Assembly (NCBI GenBank): GCA_003439945.1
Contig: QVRM01000484.1
Span: forward strand, 310,001 to 374,000
Source: Dermanyssus gallinae
Taxonomy: Eukaryota; Arthropoda; Arachnida; Mesostigmata; Dermanyssidae
Direction: 5' to 3'
Length of the DNA: 64,000 nt
Part shown: positions 9,206-21,924 of the stretch, piece after piece
Numbering within the stretch: the stretch's first letter is position 1
Layout of the letters: each line of letters opens with the position of its first letter
Position numbers and translations under genes: made by a program
Notes under the pieces: model-generated
What the model saw: the letters and a program-made list of their open reading frames with translations, nothing else
What the model was told of the DNA's origin: nothing
The model's database searches: none

Positions 9206-10550
9206 GGATCGGCGATTCTTAAGCAACAAATGAAAAAAATCGAGAGGCAGCAAATTTATTAAGATTTGGGTTAAAACCAAACCATATAGTCTAAAGCAGT
9301 ACAAATAATACGAAGCGCGTATGTATTATCAAACCCACTAATCAAGCAGTGTGCCGAAATGCTGTGTATATGTGGTACCGTCGATTTCGCGACGGACGTG
9401 AAGAGACCGAGCATGAGGGTTCGCCCCTTCACGTCCGTCTAGGACCCAGAGCTCGCTGCCAATTATTCTGTCCGTCACATTGATCATCAGACGCTGAGTA
9501 CAAGATCTAGCGACTTGACCAGGGTCGGGAAGGAGGAGCGCTGGGCCAAAAGAGCCGCCCTGTTGAACCCATGATGACAAGGTCATCGTCTGGTTGGTTA
9601 TTACAAGTTTAGACAACTGATCGTATAATTGCTCCACTATGTGGAAAAGTTCCGTAGTTTATCTTTTAACCGCGCTCATAAAGCCGTCTCTCCTGTACCA
9701 AAGCAATTCGGAACTCGAACTTCGCAGTCACTGTGGAGGTGTCGCTGCAGCTTTCTAATAACAAATTCGTTGCGTAAACCTTCGCCTGAAGTCTATCTTT
9801 ATAGAGCTCGTGTACTATCGTTTCATGTGCGCAAGGAATAAAGAGCATCAAACAGTAATACTAATAATAAAAATATTGAGAACGATAACCGAAACGGCGT
9901 AGTTCGAAAACTAATCCTTACTCCTTTGTTAAACTGTATAGACCGCGACCTTACAGTTTGTGCACTGTTATGCGCAGAGAGCCAGCGTTGGAAATTCCTT
10001 GATGCTACTCCGATATCGATGTAACGGCTTAGCCTTTTCAGAGGAGCCGCACGGGTTCTCGATACGACCAGCAATCGACGTCTGTGGTCTCATAAGATAC
10101 GCAATCGTGAACCGTCACTCAAATTTGAGCTTCATCACGAATCTAACATAGAAATTGAGTTGGCCCGATTAGACATTACTTCAACCACTTGGTAAGTATC
10201 TTCGTGCGAAATAAAGCCGCAGAAGAAATATCCGACCACCGTTTCGCTTGAACGGTATGAAAAGCTTAGATCATACCGAAGGAGCTAGTAATTTGTGTTT
10301 AGAATTTTACTAAAAAACGTAGAACAGAATTCTATTCGCCCACATAGTCTTTTAGGTGTCAGATGGTGTTATCGGGCCTTGACTTAATAGAGAGCGGCTT
10401 TGTGCAGTTTCGAAAAGTGTAATCGAAAACTATCGAAGATGAATGGTGAAGTGTGAGAACTCGATGTGAGGTCAGAAACCTCACGTAATACTCAAATAAC
10501 CACGGCTGGGCCGCCTATCTAGCGAGTCAGTCATCACTCCCACAACTATT
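8916..10550. other. non-coding stretch with AAT microsatellite
   Basis: No recognisable gene. A long AAT run lies at 9147-9205. The motif AAACCCACTAATC at 9331-9343 differs at one position from the core of the copy 1 target duplication. A consensus-like splice donor (GGTAAGT) occurs at 10191-10197 with no supporting coding frame. Confidence 0.45.
9147..9205. repeat. (AAT)n microsatellite
   Basis: About eighteen nearly pure AAT units. Confidence 0.9.
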
Positions 10551-10699
10551 CAGTTATCCAACAACAATGGTCAAAGCCATAATGGCTGCTGCCGCCGTCA
10601 TCAAGGAGTACGCCCGTGATGATGATGTTGATGATGGTAATGCGCATGGCAATGAAGTCAGAGGCGACACCTTGGTGCTGACCACGGTTGTGACGACAA

Positions 10700-11105
10700 C
10701 CGCAGGCAGCAACGACAACAACAACAACAACGGCAACGACAAAAACTGCAACAACAGCGACAATGACTTATGACAACGGCGTCAACGGCTGGAGGATGTC
10801 AATGTCGCTAGTGAGAGTAGTAACCATTGTAACAACGACTACGGAGCTACTGGCGATCTCGGTCATCACCACAACGACCTTGATGGCGACGACCGGTGAC
10901 AACGAGTGGAAGAAGAAGAGAAAAATGAAGTAATGTCGCATGACGACAACGACATCGACAACAACAACGACATCGACGACAACAACAACGACAGCAACAA
11001 CAACAGCAACAGCAACAACAACAACAACAACAACAACAACAACGACGACGACGACGACGACGACAACAACAACAACAACAACAACGACGACAACAACAAC
11101 AACAA
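10700..11105. repeat. compound CAA/CGA/CAG trinucleotide array
   Basis: An interrupted array; the densest part is 10932-11105. Interrupting substitutions fall at all codon positions of every frame rather than preferring silent ones, so the long poly-Asn, poly-Asp and poly-Thr frames across it on both strands look like decaying microsatellite, not protein. Confidence 0.85.
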
Positions 11106-13455
11106 GTGGTTGTGGTGGAGACAATAACAGCAGTGGGTGGTTTGGTGGGTGGGTGGGTGTCTGTACGTGTAGAGTCACGGAGAAGCCGATTTCGGTGTCG
11201 CGGTGACAGCGAAGCAAGACCCACAGCTACACCACGTTACTGCTAACCATGACATCGCCGCCACCGCCGCCGCCACCGTACGAAGCAGTGGCCAATAGCC
11301 AGTAGCCGGTAATCTGCCGCCTGCCTGTCTGATTACCGATCGATGTGGGCCGTTCAATGAACCGCCTTTAATCAGCTTGCCAATGTCGGTCAAATGTTTG
11401 CTGTTTTGCTGCTGATGCTGCTGCGGGTGCTGCTACCGTTGTAGCTGTTGCTCTGACTCTGGCACTGGCGTCCAGCGAACGATGTCGGTCGGTCTGACGG
11501 TCTATCGGCCCGCTGGCTGGCTGACTCGTCTGTCCTTCGTCGGTTGGGGTCTTCTTCTGTTCGTCTGGGGAACCACAATGCTGGATGTCTACTGCTGCTG
11601 CTGCTGCTTCGGACGTTTATGCTGCGTTTTACTCCAGCAAGTTCTGCTGTGGCGACTGGCAATGTTGCTCTAGCTGGAGATAGGTAGAGGTGAGAAAGAA
11701 AGAGAGATAGGGAGATCGAGGCAATGCTGATGTTGATGTTGTTGTTGTTGTTGGTGACAGGCACAGAGTGGCAATATAGCCACGTCAACATCGACAACTA
11801 CAACAACAACGATCAGGCCGACGGACTGCAATCTAATCTCTGATACAGCCCCAGCAGCTGCTACTGCAGCTGTAGCCGTAGCATTGCTACAAACGACCGT
11901 TGAGTGGGGAGCAAATGAAGCGCGTTCGAGCGCCGCCCCGGGAATGGAATGTTCTGACGCTCCCTCCCCCCCCCCCCCCCGGAGAGAAGAGACGTAGCTA
12001 CATCGCACAGGCGACCGACCCGGCTGCGATCCGGACCCACAGGGTTCCGACGACGACGACAACAACAACAACAGTCGTAGCAGCAGCAGCAACAACAATA
12101 ATTCGGGTCGCAGGCGCCGTTATCGCCTCAACAGCTTCTGACTGGCACCCGACATGACAACAAGGATAAGCAGAAGTACGACAAGGAACAGAACAGCCTA
12201 AACGCTCGCTCACAGCGAAAGACGCATACCCCATACTCCATGTACCCCCCACTAGGCGACATAAGTCATGCGAAAAAACGCAATTAGAGTTCACTGTGTG
12301 CAGGACTAGACGGGGGAAGGCGGGTGAAGGATATGCGCATGTTAAACAAAATGGAACAATCAAATTTGCACGTGGTAATTATATATATATATAGTTCCCA
12401 ATGCACACGTTCTCTGGAGACAATTGTCGCTCAATTTGTATTCTTAATAAATTTCCAACCTGTATATATATATATATATATATATTTATTTATATATTTA
12501 TAACGTTACCCACCTATGTACACGATACTTGTATAGAATATCTTAAACGTACCTTATTTGCATTCGTTGCATTGATTTGTGGAGGCAAGTTTTTCTGTTT
12601 GCCTCGGACAAGAAACCCGGCTCAACATTTCTAGTGCAGGTAGCTTCTCGGATTAAGGGCAACATTTTGAGCCATTTGTACTTCTGGATAACACTTTTTA
12701 CGTACCGCCCCGGACTGCTATTCAATGGACCCGAATTCTAGTAGAAGATACTCGTTTAGCACAACAGACCGCATGACGCAGACCTCCGCAGTCTAGAGAG
12801 ACAGTCAAGCTTAACTTGCTATTATTTCCCCTGCGAGTGGAGTCCATTTCATGTCCAAATAAAGTGGGTTTCCTGACAGCAGTTTGAGGGTCTCATTAGT
12901 GAGAAGAGGCACGGTGCAAGAAGCTCTAAGTAATACTCGTGATACTCCTAGGCGCGCTCAGAGCTCGTTTTATTTTTCTTAGCACAACCCTTTGAACATC
13001 ACGTGTCATCCACATATCTAGCACATGTATCGACGGTCTAGTAATACTGAAGAAGTTCAATGAGCTTTTGCCTCTAGGATTCCTGGAATCTGTCCAGTCT
13101 TCAAAATGTCCAGGGATTCGTCCCCGCCTCGTATGACCGTGCAAATTACTTGGCTCGTGGTCAGGAAGACATTCAAAAAAATTAATGAAGAACTTTGGGC
13201 ACCTCGCCTTGACTAAACCTGTCGGAGCCAGAAACAATCATTGTCTGTCCTGCACACGAAGTGCTGGCGGCAAAGCCAAGCATTCAGGCATCTTTGTTCA
13301 TGATTTACGCTCAACCGAATTTTTTTTTGCAATAACTCGGCAGCTGTATTGGGAACAACATTTATTGGTTCAAGCCGACAGTGTTTGGCTGGGGGACGAG
13401 AGCCCTTGCTAATTTGCATTTATCAGACTAAATAACACAGCACTTCAACTGCCAT
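11106..13455. other. mixed simple-repeat and non-coding stretch
   Basis: Contains CTG/TTG and CAA/CAG short arrays at 11.4-12.1 kb on alternating strands, a poly-C run near 11966, and (AT)n at 12378-12392 and 12463-12485. From 12.5 to 13.4 kb nothing is recognisable. Confidence 0.5.
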
Positions 13456-13466
13456 ACATAAGCAAG
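13456..13466 (+). repeat. SINE target-site duplication, left
   Basis: ACATAAGCAAG, repeated exactly at 13788-13798. Confidence 0.8.
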
Positions 13467-13787
13467 CTTGTGGCAAAGCTTATGGCGGCGTGGTTTAGGG
13501 GACTAGTGCGCTAGTCATGGTTGTAATTTACCGGCGTGTCGCCGGTTCGATCTCTGCTGTTGATCGAATTTTATTTGAGCGATGCTCATTGAAAATAGGT
13601 GATTAACCATACCCCTGAGAGTCAGCGGCCATGCTGCTACAAGGACTGTTGGAGAAACCCTAGATATATTAACATGTCCGGCCCACTGTGCATTGAATAT
13701 ATGCCTTAGGTGGAGTTCCAAGCCCGTAAGGAACGAACGATGGTCCAGAATTAAAAACAACCTCTTTAAAAAATGTTTTAATTCTAA
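13467..13787 (+). mobile_element. tRNA-derived SINE, family A
   Basis: A 321-bp element between perfect 11-bp duplications. The head has a tRNA-like Pol III promoter: a degenerate box A around 13482-13502 and a good box B, GGTTCGATCTC, at 13544-13554. The 3' body contains a conserved AAACCCTAGATAT core and ends in an A/T-rich segment. A diverged relative lies inverted at about 21925-22190 and shares the box B, the AGCGATGCTC block, the GGCCATG block, the core and the 3' AAAAACA-type end. The frame open on the opposite strand across it (13515-13853) is part of the repeat, not a gene. Confidence 0.85.
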
Positions 13788-13798
13788 ACATAAGCAAG
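13788..13798 (+). repeat. SINE target-site duplication, right
   Basis: ACATAAGCAAG, identical to 13456-13466. Confidence 0.8.
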
Positions 13799-14510
13799 GG
13801 AAGTATCGAACAAGCGTACTTAAAAGTGATTTCACTTCTAGCAAAGAAAGCAAAAGGTACGTCTGAATGCGTACATAGAAAGACTTTTTCTGGTCTTAAC
13901 TAAATTACGGGATAGTTCTAGTGCTTTCGAAGACGTCAAAGGGGTAACCTGATGGCTGCATTGGCCATGAAAGTCGAGTCCGTGAGATTGGGGAGAAGCT
14001 TGTGGGCTTGGCAAACACAGTGGGGGGCATTGGGATGAGGAAAAGGTCTAGTGGTATGCCTTATGGGTTTATGCCTTACGGGAACAAAGTGACTGTTGGA
14101 GGAATTTACACAAATCAGCGATACTGTATTACGTTCATAAGCGTATGCTGACCAAGTTAGACCAGTGGAGACAATCGAAAGCTTTGCTTTCATATGTGGT
14201 ATTCTCATATGAGATGTATTGTCGACTCAGTTCAATATATATTCAGAATGCAAGGCCGGTATCCTAAAAATCCTGCTAGAAGCCCGATCTAGTGCAGAGT
14301 AAGTGGGGCACCGTCTGACGTTGTGTATCAAAGGAAGGCGAATGCAGTTCTCCAGGAGCTTGGCAAGAACGGGGTCAGCGCAATTGGCCAAATGAAGCCG
14401 GGATTTGCTGCGTTTGAGCGAGTATTGAAATGTGATAAGAGCTACAGAAGATCCGTGATGATATGTAGGTTATTGCAGAGGCTAGAAGAAGGGGCGTAGA
14501 GCGTGATTGA
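13799..14510. other. non-coding stretch, nothing recognised
   Basis: No domain, RNA gene or long repeat seen. Confidence 0.45.
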
Positions 14511-15615
14511 AGACCTTTGGGGGGGGGGGAGGGGACTTTCAACTATTGCATGTCTGTCGTAGGTCTTCAAGGTTCGACGAGGTGGTCTTGTAATTACGTG
14601 CGAATGAAACGGCTGGAGGTAGCTGGTGTGGCACCACCACCAGCATTAGCAGCAGTAACATAGACGTGGCCGGCACTTTAACCATCTGGGCAGAAGCAGT
14701 CGCGCCGCCATCTGATGGCGGCGTTTGCGTCACCGCCGGCGGCCAAACAACCCCAGACTTGCGCCACGGGGGGGGGGGGCGGTAAGGGCCGGCGGCGGCG
14801 ACGGTTGTTGCGAGGGTTGTTGGACCCCGGAGCTGCGATCCGTTCTGCCGGGTCTGGCTCCTGCGGCTCCTGCTGCTGCTGCTGTGGCAGGAACAGCGGC
14901 GGGCGGCGACGACGAGGACGGCCGCCATCACTAAAGCTGGAGCCGGTGCCGTTTCTACTGCCGGTAGTGCATCAACTGCAGAGGCAGCAGCGGCAGCAAC
15001 AGCAGCAGCGGCGGCTGCGGCGACGGCGGCGGCGAAGCGCATCGGGAAGGAAACCAGAAGGTGCGAAGAGGGCCCGGACGTACGTGAGGGCAGGCAGCGT
15101 TAGGGCTGGCGCTGGAGCTGCCGGCGCTGGCTGTCGGAGCTGCAGCTAGCTTCTGCTTCTGCAAAACACCAGCACTGCTTCTTTTCCTGCTGCTGCTGCT
15201 GTTGCTCCAGCTCTTCCTCGTCTTGACGATGACGATGATGATCACGATGATGACAATGATAATAATGATGATGATGATGGTAATGATGATGTTTCTTCTG
15301 CTGGTTCTGGGGCGCTGCTGAGAGCTGCTATCTACATCCTCCGGTGTGGTTGTGTGAGGATCTGCCGCTCCTCCTTCTGCTGCTGCTGCTGCTGCCGCTG
15401 CCGCCGGTGCAGTTGGTGGTGGTGGTATTACGGCCGACAGCATTACCGCCGCCGTCCTATTGCCGTTGCCAATAGCTGCCTCATGTAGTAGCTGGCTGAG
15501 CAGTAGCAGAAGCAAAACTTGTAGTAGCTGTAGCTGTAGTTGTAGTAGTAGTTGTTGCAGCAGCAGCAAAGCGTGCACCCCTGGCCCGCCAATTGGTCGA
15601 GTTCGGTTGTACGTA

Positions 15616-15654
<39 letters not shown>

Positions 15655-17770
15655 GTCGTCGTTGTCGTTGTCGTCGTCGTTGTCCAGGTCGTTGTCGTTA
15701 CGTTGAGAGTAAATCGGCGTGAGCGGGTCGGCGCAGTGCGGCCATCCAGTGGGCGAGCGATTCAACCAACGAGCGAACGAAGAGACACCACGACAGACAG
15801 ACAGACGGACAGACGGGCGAACAGGGGACCAAGCAAGCGAGCGAAGATCGAGGAGGAGCTGGTGCTGTAGCTGCTGCTGCTGCTGTTGGCTGAAGTGTGC
15901 GCTGTTGTTGCCGCCGCCGCCGCTGCTGCTGTCTGAGGGGGCTGAAGTGGTCGAAGTGCTTTGTCGTCCATCAGTGCGTCCCGGTCGTGGTGAACGGAGG
16001 CCACGCAGCAGTCGTGCAGCAGTGAGCCTGCCGTCGTGCGTCGATCAGCGTCCTGTATCGTAGTAGTGCCAGTATTAGTGGTAGTGATCGTTCCACGTCG
16101 TCGTCGTCGTCGTCGTCGCCGTAGCTGTTGTTATTGTTGTTGATGTTGTTGTTGCGGATGTTGATGTTGTTGATCGGATTGTTAGTGTGATTGGTGTTGA
16201 TGTTGTTTGTGTCTTCATCATCATCATCATCATCATTATAGGCAGCAACAGCAGCAGCATCATTGTCGTCGTCGTCGTCCTCAAAGTGAAACTAGTGATT
16301 GTGGTCATCTTAATACTAGTACTTCCTCTGGTGCTTCACTTCAGTGGGACTATTCGTTTATCTGTCGTCGGTCTGTTTGTCTACACGTTCGTGCGACGTC
16401 CTAGCAACCCCACCGACATCTGTCGATCAGTCACTCAATCAACGAAGCATCGAATCGACCAAGTTGACCCGCTTTTATTTCATACACGCGTGTCTACCAT
16501 CAAGTTCAATCATTCACTTACCAATATTGCCAAACTTCACCACCCACCGTTATCAAATCATTTTATCTGCAACCGACACAACAAGAGCAACAAGATCGAG
16601 TACGACACCTGCTCAGCGAGTAAACCAACGAAACCGTACTATTCAACAGCAAACCGAAGTCACTGTCTGTTTTAGAATCTGCTGTATTGCCGTAACACGT
16701 GCCACGCGTATTTGCTTCGCTCACCTCTAAGCTATTTACTTCGAGAAGCACTCACCCACATTGTCGGCACCGCACCAACTCCAAGACCCCTGCCAGCACC
16801 ACCCCCATATGACATATGAAACTGTTGCGGGGTGCGGGTTTCGATTTTTGCTCTATTTCTCTCTGCCGCTCTCTGTCACGTACTCTGCGATTAGCTCATT
16901 AGCATTGTGCACTGAAGGACCTAGCTGACCACCAATCTATCGAAAGCCTACCTGAGCCTCGTCGAGCCAGTCGAGTGTGCCTACGCGAAGGATTACTGAC
17001 CATCGCCGCTAGAAGTCGCAGTAATAGTAATACAGTACTGCTCTACCGTGAACAACGTACGCAGATCGCAAACAAGCACACGTTCTCAGTCAGTCAGCCG
17101 ACGCTGCTATCAGCTGGCGACGTAGTGTTGTTGCATATCGAATTGTTGGATGTTGGCCTTGTTCGACGCTGCTAGTCCGTCTTGTTTGCAGGCGCGACGG
17201 CATTCGCCTACTCCTCATACGGTGCAACAGCTTCTCTAAGCAACTCCGTGTAGTGTTACTCTTTGTTTTTTTGTGTGGCGTCATTTCTGTGCGAGTGTTC
17301 TGCATTTTCTTCGACTTCGGCATCGTAATCGTCATCGTTTTCTTCATTCCGTCGTCGTCGTCGTCGTCATCGTCGTCGTTGTCGCCCACCACCACCTTCA
17401 CGACCGCCGCTGTTCCGCCGACCACCCTATCATCGTCGACTTCGGTAAGAGAGAGAGAGAGAGAGACAAAACATGAACGATGTGCTGCGGCTAGCGCATG
17501 AGGCCACCAAGCCAGCGAAGGTTATTGGCTTCACTTCACGACGGACGGACGGACGGACGGGGAAGGCGGGAGGGGGGGAGGTCAATGACCGCGGCGGGCG
17601 CACTCTGCTCAGCTACAGAGCGGTTTTCTTTTATTCTTATTCTTCTTCTTCGTCGTCGTCGTCGTCGTCTTCTTCGTCTTCTACGTTTTTCGTCTTCTTC
17701 ATGTTATTCTTCTACATTGCTGCTGCTGCTTTTTCGCTGTGTTCGTCTAATTTTTGACGGCGAGTGACGC
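14511..17770. repeat. dense trinucleotide-repeat block
   Basis: CpG-rich block of short CTG, CAG, GGC, GAT, CGT and TTG arrays. The largest is the GTC/GTT array at 15615-15700. Open frames of 100-200 codons on both strands are poly-Leu, poly-Ala, poly-Val or poly-Asp and are best explained by the repeats. Initiator-like TCAGTC motifs occur at 16428 and 17086-17097, and a donor-like GGTAAGA at 17443, so part of the block could be an untranslated first exon, but this is weak. Confidence 0.6.
15615..15700. repeat. (GTC)n trinucleotide array
   Basis: Nearly pure CGT/GTC units with a few GTT interruptions, about 86 bp. Confidence 0.9.
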
Positions 17771-17870
17771 CATGCAAGTCCAATAGCAGCTGCAGCAATG
17801 AAAAGAATAATACTTGCGTATTGTTATGAAGGCGTTATTTGGTAAACGGGATCTACTGACTGCGGTCAGA

Positions 17871-17980
17871 AGCCGGGCAGAGGGTGGTTACTAACAAAAA
17901 GCGCGGCAGAGGGAAATTAGTAAGTAAGCGAGGCAGAGGGCTACTAGTAAGTTAGCGAGGCCAAGGGTCACTAGTAAACT
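17871..17980 (+). repeat. 27-bp tandem repeat, about four copies
   Basis: Units of 27-29 bp of the form AGCGAGGCAGAGGG followed by TACTAGTAAGTT, starting near 17871, 17900, 17927 and 17954. Copies become more alike toward the right. Confidence 0.75.
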
Positions 17981-19090
17981 GCAAGTTGAAACTACCCTGC
18001 GGCTCAAAGTGCCCACTTTTGTTAAAACACTCGATCAGCAGTAGTGTTTCCGCTCTACTATGCCGGGCTGTAGTGTAGTCCTAAGATACGTGTTGTTTTC
18101 TATGCGGAAAGACTCTACGGCTCCCGTGATCTCGTATCCGCAGTGATCAACCGAGCAGCATGACGTGACAACGTGGCAAGCAGCCACGTACCAGATAATG
18201 ATTTGCTTAGTATTGACGCTTTTTTTCATCTTAAAGCTGCTACATTCGCTGAGTGGGCGGTGAATGCACGCCTGGCAGTTCGACGGACAATCACTGATAG
18301 AAAGAGTGTTTCTGCAATATCCTGCCTTGCGCCGGTCTAGCCTAGTATTTGGCTGAATGAGTGGTTTCGATCACCTTGGATGTACTTATGATAATCTTCC
18401 AAGAGTCTTTGCTAAAACAGAAACACAGAGAGAACATGAAAATACAGATTATTAGAGCTACAGAGGGGGCGAGAGAGAGAAAGAGATTACACGTTGCGGA
18501 AAGTGTGAGTTAACGGCGACAAATATTGTGATGGGGCTGGTGACTATGTTTTGGCATTGCTGGGTTGGCTCGGCTGGCCATCCAACGATCCGTATCATAA
18601 GATTTACGACAGAAGTCTCCTCATGATATCAGAGCTATGTGCTGTTGTTTCGAGAGAGAACCGTTTTGAGACGAGGCTGGCAGGTATAGTGTAATGGAGG
18701 GAAAGATAGAGAAAGAGTGCTAGATAGTGTGTGAGAGAGAGAGAGCCGAGGGAAAGGGGGGAAGGTCTGTGGGTTTCAAATGCGTGTGCCTAAATGTTTT
18801 CGTCACGTGGCACGGCATGCCTTGCCAGATGCAGATGGAAGGTTTAACTCGGCTACCCCACGTTGCGAAGACGAGTTTGTTCAGACCGCCTATCGAAACG
18901 TAAGCCTGTTGTTGTTGTCGTTGCCATTGTGGAATTTGAGGTCAGTGCCGGTGGCGTTCGTCATCGTTTCTATGTTGAGCACGTCGTGATAATTAGCCGT
19001 CATCTTGGTCTCTTAGTTGTTGTAGTAATAGTAGTATTCCCACCAGCAAGGCTTGACGGTTAGTAGTGCCAACAAATAGGTCAAGATAAA
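17981..19090. other. non-coding stretch
   Basis: GA-rich simple sequence at 18.4-18.75 kb; no gene recognised. Confidence 0.45.
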
Positions 19091-21002
19091 GTTCAGCTCC
19101 AACAGTAGTACTACTACAACAATAACAGCACCAACAACAACAACAATAACAACATCAATAACAACAACGACGACTACTAGGGCGTCTTATTATGTTCACC
19201 TCTCCCTTGCCCCACCCACTCATCTTTTTATTTCAGTTTCTTTCTTTTTCTGTATTCTTCGGATATTTCTTTGTTGGCAAGGTCTCTAATACATATATGG
19301 GTGGCAATTGTTGACTTGCGTTAAACTCTCTCTCTCTCTCTCTCTCCCACCATCCCTCGAGGCGTTTCTCGTTCTCTTCCTCTGTGTTCTTCAGTCCCAT
19401 CTAACCCCCCACTCCCGCCCGCCTCTGCTTCACTGCTCTTCTTCACTCGAAGAAAGAGGGGCGGCCGTCGAAGCTAGCCAGCTTGTCTATGTATCCGTCT
19501 ATTCGTCGTCGCTCCACCGCCATCAGCATCATCATCATCGCCATCTTCATCAGCATTGCCACCGTCGTCCTCAGCACCACCGTCATTATCTGGAGTTGAC
19601 TGACGGCGTCACTTTGCTATGGCTTGCTAAATGTTTGTTTTTGTTATTGTTGTGTGTGTTGTTGTTGTTGTTGTGGTTGTGCAGTTTCCGCCGTTTGTTC
19701 CCGGCGGGCGGGCAAGCACACAACTCTCGCATAGCCTCACCACACAAATAGATACTATACTACACAACAACAACAACAACACATCGACACACAACATACA
19801 TACAAACACACTCACCGTAATGTTAGCTGAGGCATCCAGCCAGCCAGCCAGCCAGCTAGGGACTGTCGTCGTTGTAGTAGTAGAGAGAACCGTGGCGGCC
19901 ACGGTCGCAACTTGTGGCCGTGGCGACGGCGTCACTTCGGCTTCGGTGTTGTCGTCGTCGTCGTCGTCGTCCGTAGTCTCGCCACGACCGAAATGGCGAT
20001 CGTGGCAGGCTTCAACACTGCAGCTTTTGCTGCAACACGTCTGCCCGCTCTGCGTCTGCTGCTGTTGTTGATGTGGCTCCTGCCGATGGTAACAACAACA
20101 ACAGCAGCAACAACAACAACAACAGCAGCAGCAGCAGCTCTGCTGAAGCAAGCGAGCAGAAGCTAAACGATGCTATGCAATGAAGGAGCGGCCGATGACC
20201 CATCCAACGTTAAACGACCGACTGAAGAGAACCAACGGCCGCTGCCCACAGCACGCCCGCCCGCCCGTTCGCCTGTTTCCCTGCCTTCCTGCCTGCTAGG
20301 GAGCAAACCTGTCTTGTTGTTGTTGTTGCTGTTGTTGTTGATGTTGTTGTTGCTGTCGTTGTCGTCTTTGTCGACGTTGGTCATGGATGTTGGACTCGTA
20401 ACGTCAGACAATTCTCGACCGGCTGACTTCACTTGCTCAGCAGCGGCACCGTAGGTAGATCTGCAGTGATGCAACGCAAAGCAGCGTAGCTGCCTCTCGT
20501 CGCTTGCTACCTCGGTCAGAGCTCCGTCCGCTAGCACTTCGTTCAGAGTTAGTCGATTGGCGGTGGTGGCAACTAACAAACTCGCGAAAATAACACACAG
20601 CTGGCAGCTGTAGTAGTAGTAGTAGTAGTCGTAATAAGTTAATAGTTAACCCAGCTAATACTAGCTAGACGGCAGCAGCCAGTAATACTGCCGCCGTTGG
20701 TAAACTAGATGGTTAGCAAGCTGGTTAGTTCATTTGAAGGTGACTTAAGTGAATCAGCTAGCTACGTACCCAGCTATTCCTATAGTTCGTTACTGTTTAT
20801 GCATCACTCGCCAGTGTGAAATACGCAGCTATGAAAGCTCTAAGCCATTTGTGCAGTATCACGCCGTGTAATTAATGTGCCAACATCATCATCATCAACA
20901 ACAACAATGACAACAGCAGCAGCTGCAGCAGCAGCAGCCATAACACAATCCGCTACATTAATTGCAGCAGCAGGAACCACAACAATAAAACTAACAATAG
21001 CC

Positions 21003-21039
<37 letters not shown>

Positions 21040-21060
21040 GAACAACAACAGCAATACGAA
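19091..21060. repeat. trinucleotide-repeat block
   Basis: CAA arrays at 19.12-19.17, 20.09-20.15 and 21.00-21.05 kb, TTG arrays at 19.66 and 20.31-20.37 kb, a CT run at 19326-19346 and an AGCC run at 19836-19857. Long frames on both strands are low complexity. Confidence 0.7.
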
Positions 21061-21559
21061 TAGCAATAGTATCAACCGCATGCAGCCGAGCCACTCGCTT
21101 AGTGCATGCTCGACCTTCTTCCCGATATACTTCCCGAGAGACAGGTTTGTCACGACATCTGTAAACAATCATGCATGGCGTCCTCTTCTCCTTGACGCTT
21201 TGGTTCAAAAGGCTCGTCGCATAAGATGTACCAATACCAGCACCACAGGATGATCTTGGCACGACGCAAACCAAACTGCTACTTTATAACACTCTGCAAT
21301 TGCAGTCTACTTTGTAACGACGTTTCTGCTGTGCACATTCAGCTGTTATATTATGTGTTGAAGTGTGAGAGAAATCACAGAACATAGCTGAGTTGAACAA
21401 CAGAAGACGACCATTTCTAAGGAAAGATGTGAAAAAATTATTCCACTTATTCCCGCTCAAAAGTAAAATATTTGAGAAATTTGACAAAACATAGATCTTG
21501 TTTTTTTTTCCCCAAATTAACTGACTTAAATTCGTGCCATAATAAACGTGCGTTCATTA

Positions 21560-21705
21560 GAAATTACTGACTTTTATTAAATTAGACAAGACACGTGTTC
21601 AATATGTGTCCGTTATACGTCGCATCGAAATCGAACCCGGGACCTATGACATCAGGCTTTCACCAAAGTCGCAGGGCGCTAGCATCGCAGCATCCTGCTC
21701 ACATT
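21560..21705 (-). mobile_element. tRNA-derived SINE relic
   Basis: On the minus strand a good box B (CCCGGGTTCGATTTCG, complement of about 21627-21641) follows a degenerate box A (GATGCTAGCGCC region near 21670-21690). No matching acceptor stem, so not a functional tRNA. No clear flanking duplication. Confidence 0.5.
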
Positions 21706-21924
21706 TATATAGTTTATATGCAATATTATATGCTTTTATGTAAATAAATGTTTTGCTATTTATATAATTCATATACGTTAGTAGTAGCCACGTAAATAAT
21801 CCAGTTGCCTAAGGAAGCACGTGCTTAATGTAGGCTTCATTCTTTACCATGGCCCGTGGTGCGAGCCCCGCTCAAAATTTATGCGACGTGTTCAACCTTG
21901 TGCTACGAGATCCGATTCGCTTGC

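Noticed and set aside
10768..11224. Minus-strand frames of 125-149 codons (poly-Val, poly-Cys, poly-Leu) and plus-strand poly-Thr or poly-Asn frames
   Set aside because: All are shifted readings of one CAA/CGA array; no complex sequence and no selection at codon positions.
13515..13853. 112-codon minus-strand frame
   Set aside because: It lies across the family A SINE and resembles the frame over the inverted copy only because both are the same repeat.
14539..15765. Long overlapping frames on both strands (up to 207 codons)
   Set aside because: They are read through CTG, GGC, GAT and CGT arrays; composition is single-residue runs.
17086..17449. TCAGTC initiators and a GGTAAGA donor as an untranslated first exon
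   Set aside because: TCAGTC is frequent, downstream elements do not sit at the right distance, and the donor lies at the edge of a GA repeat.
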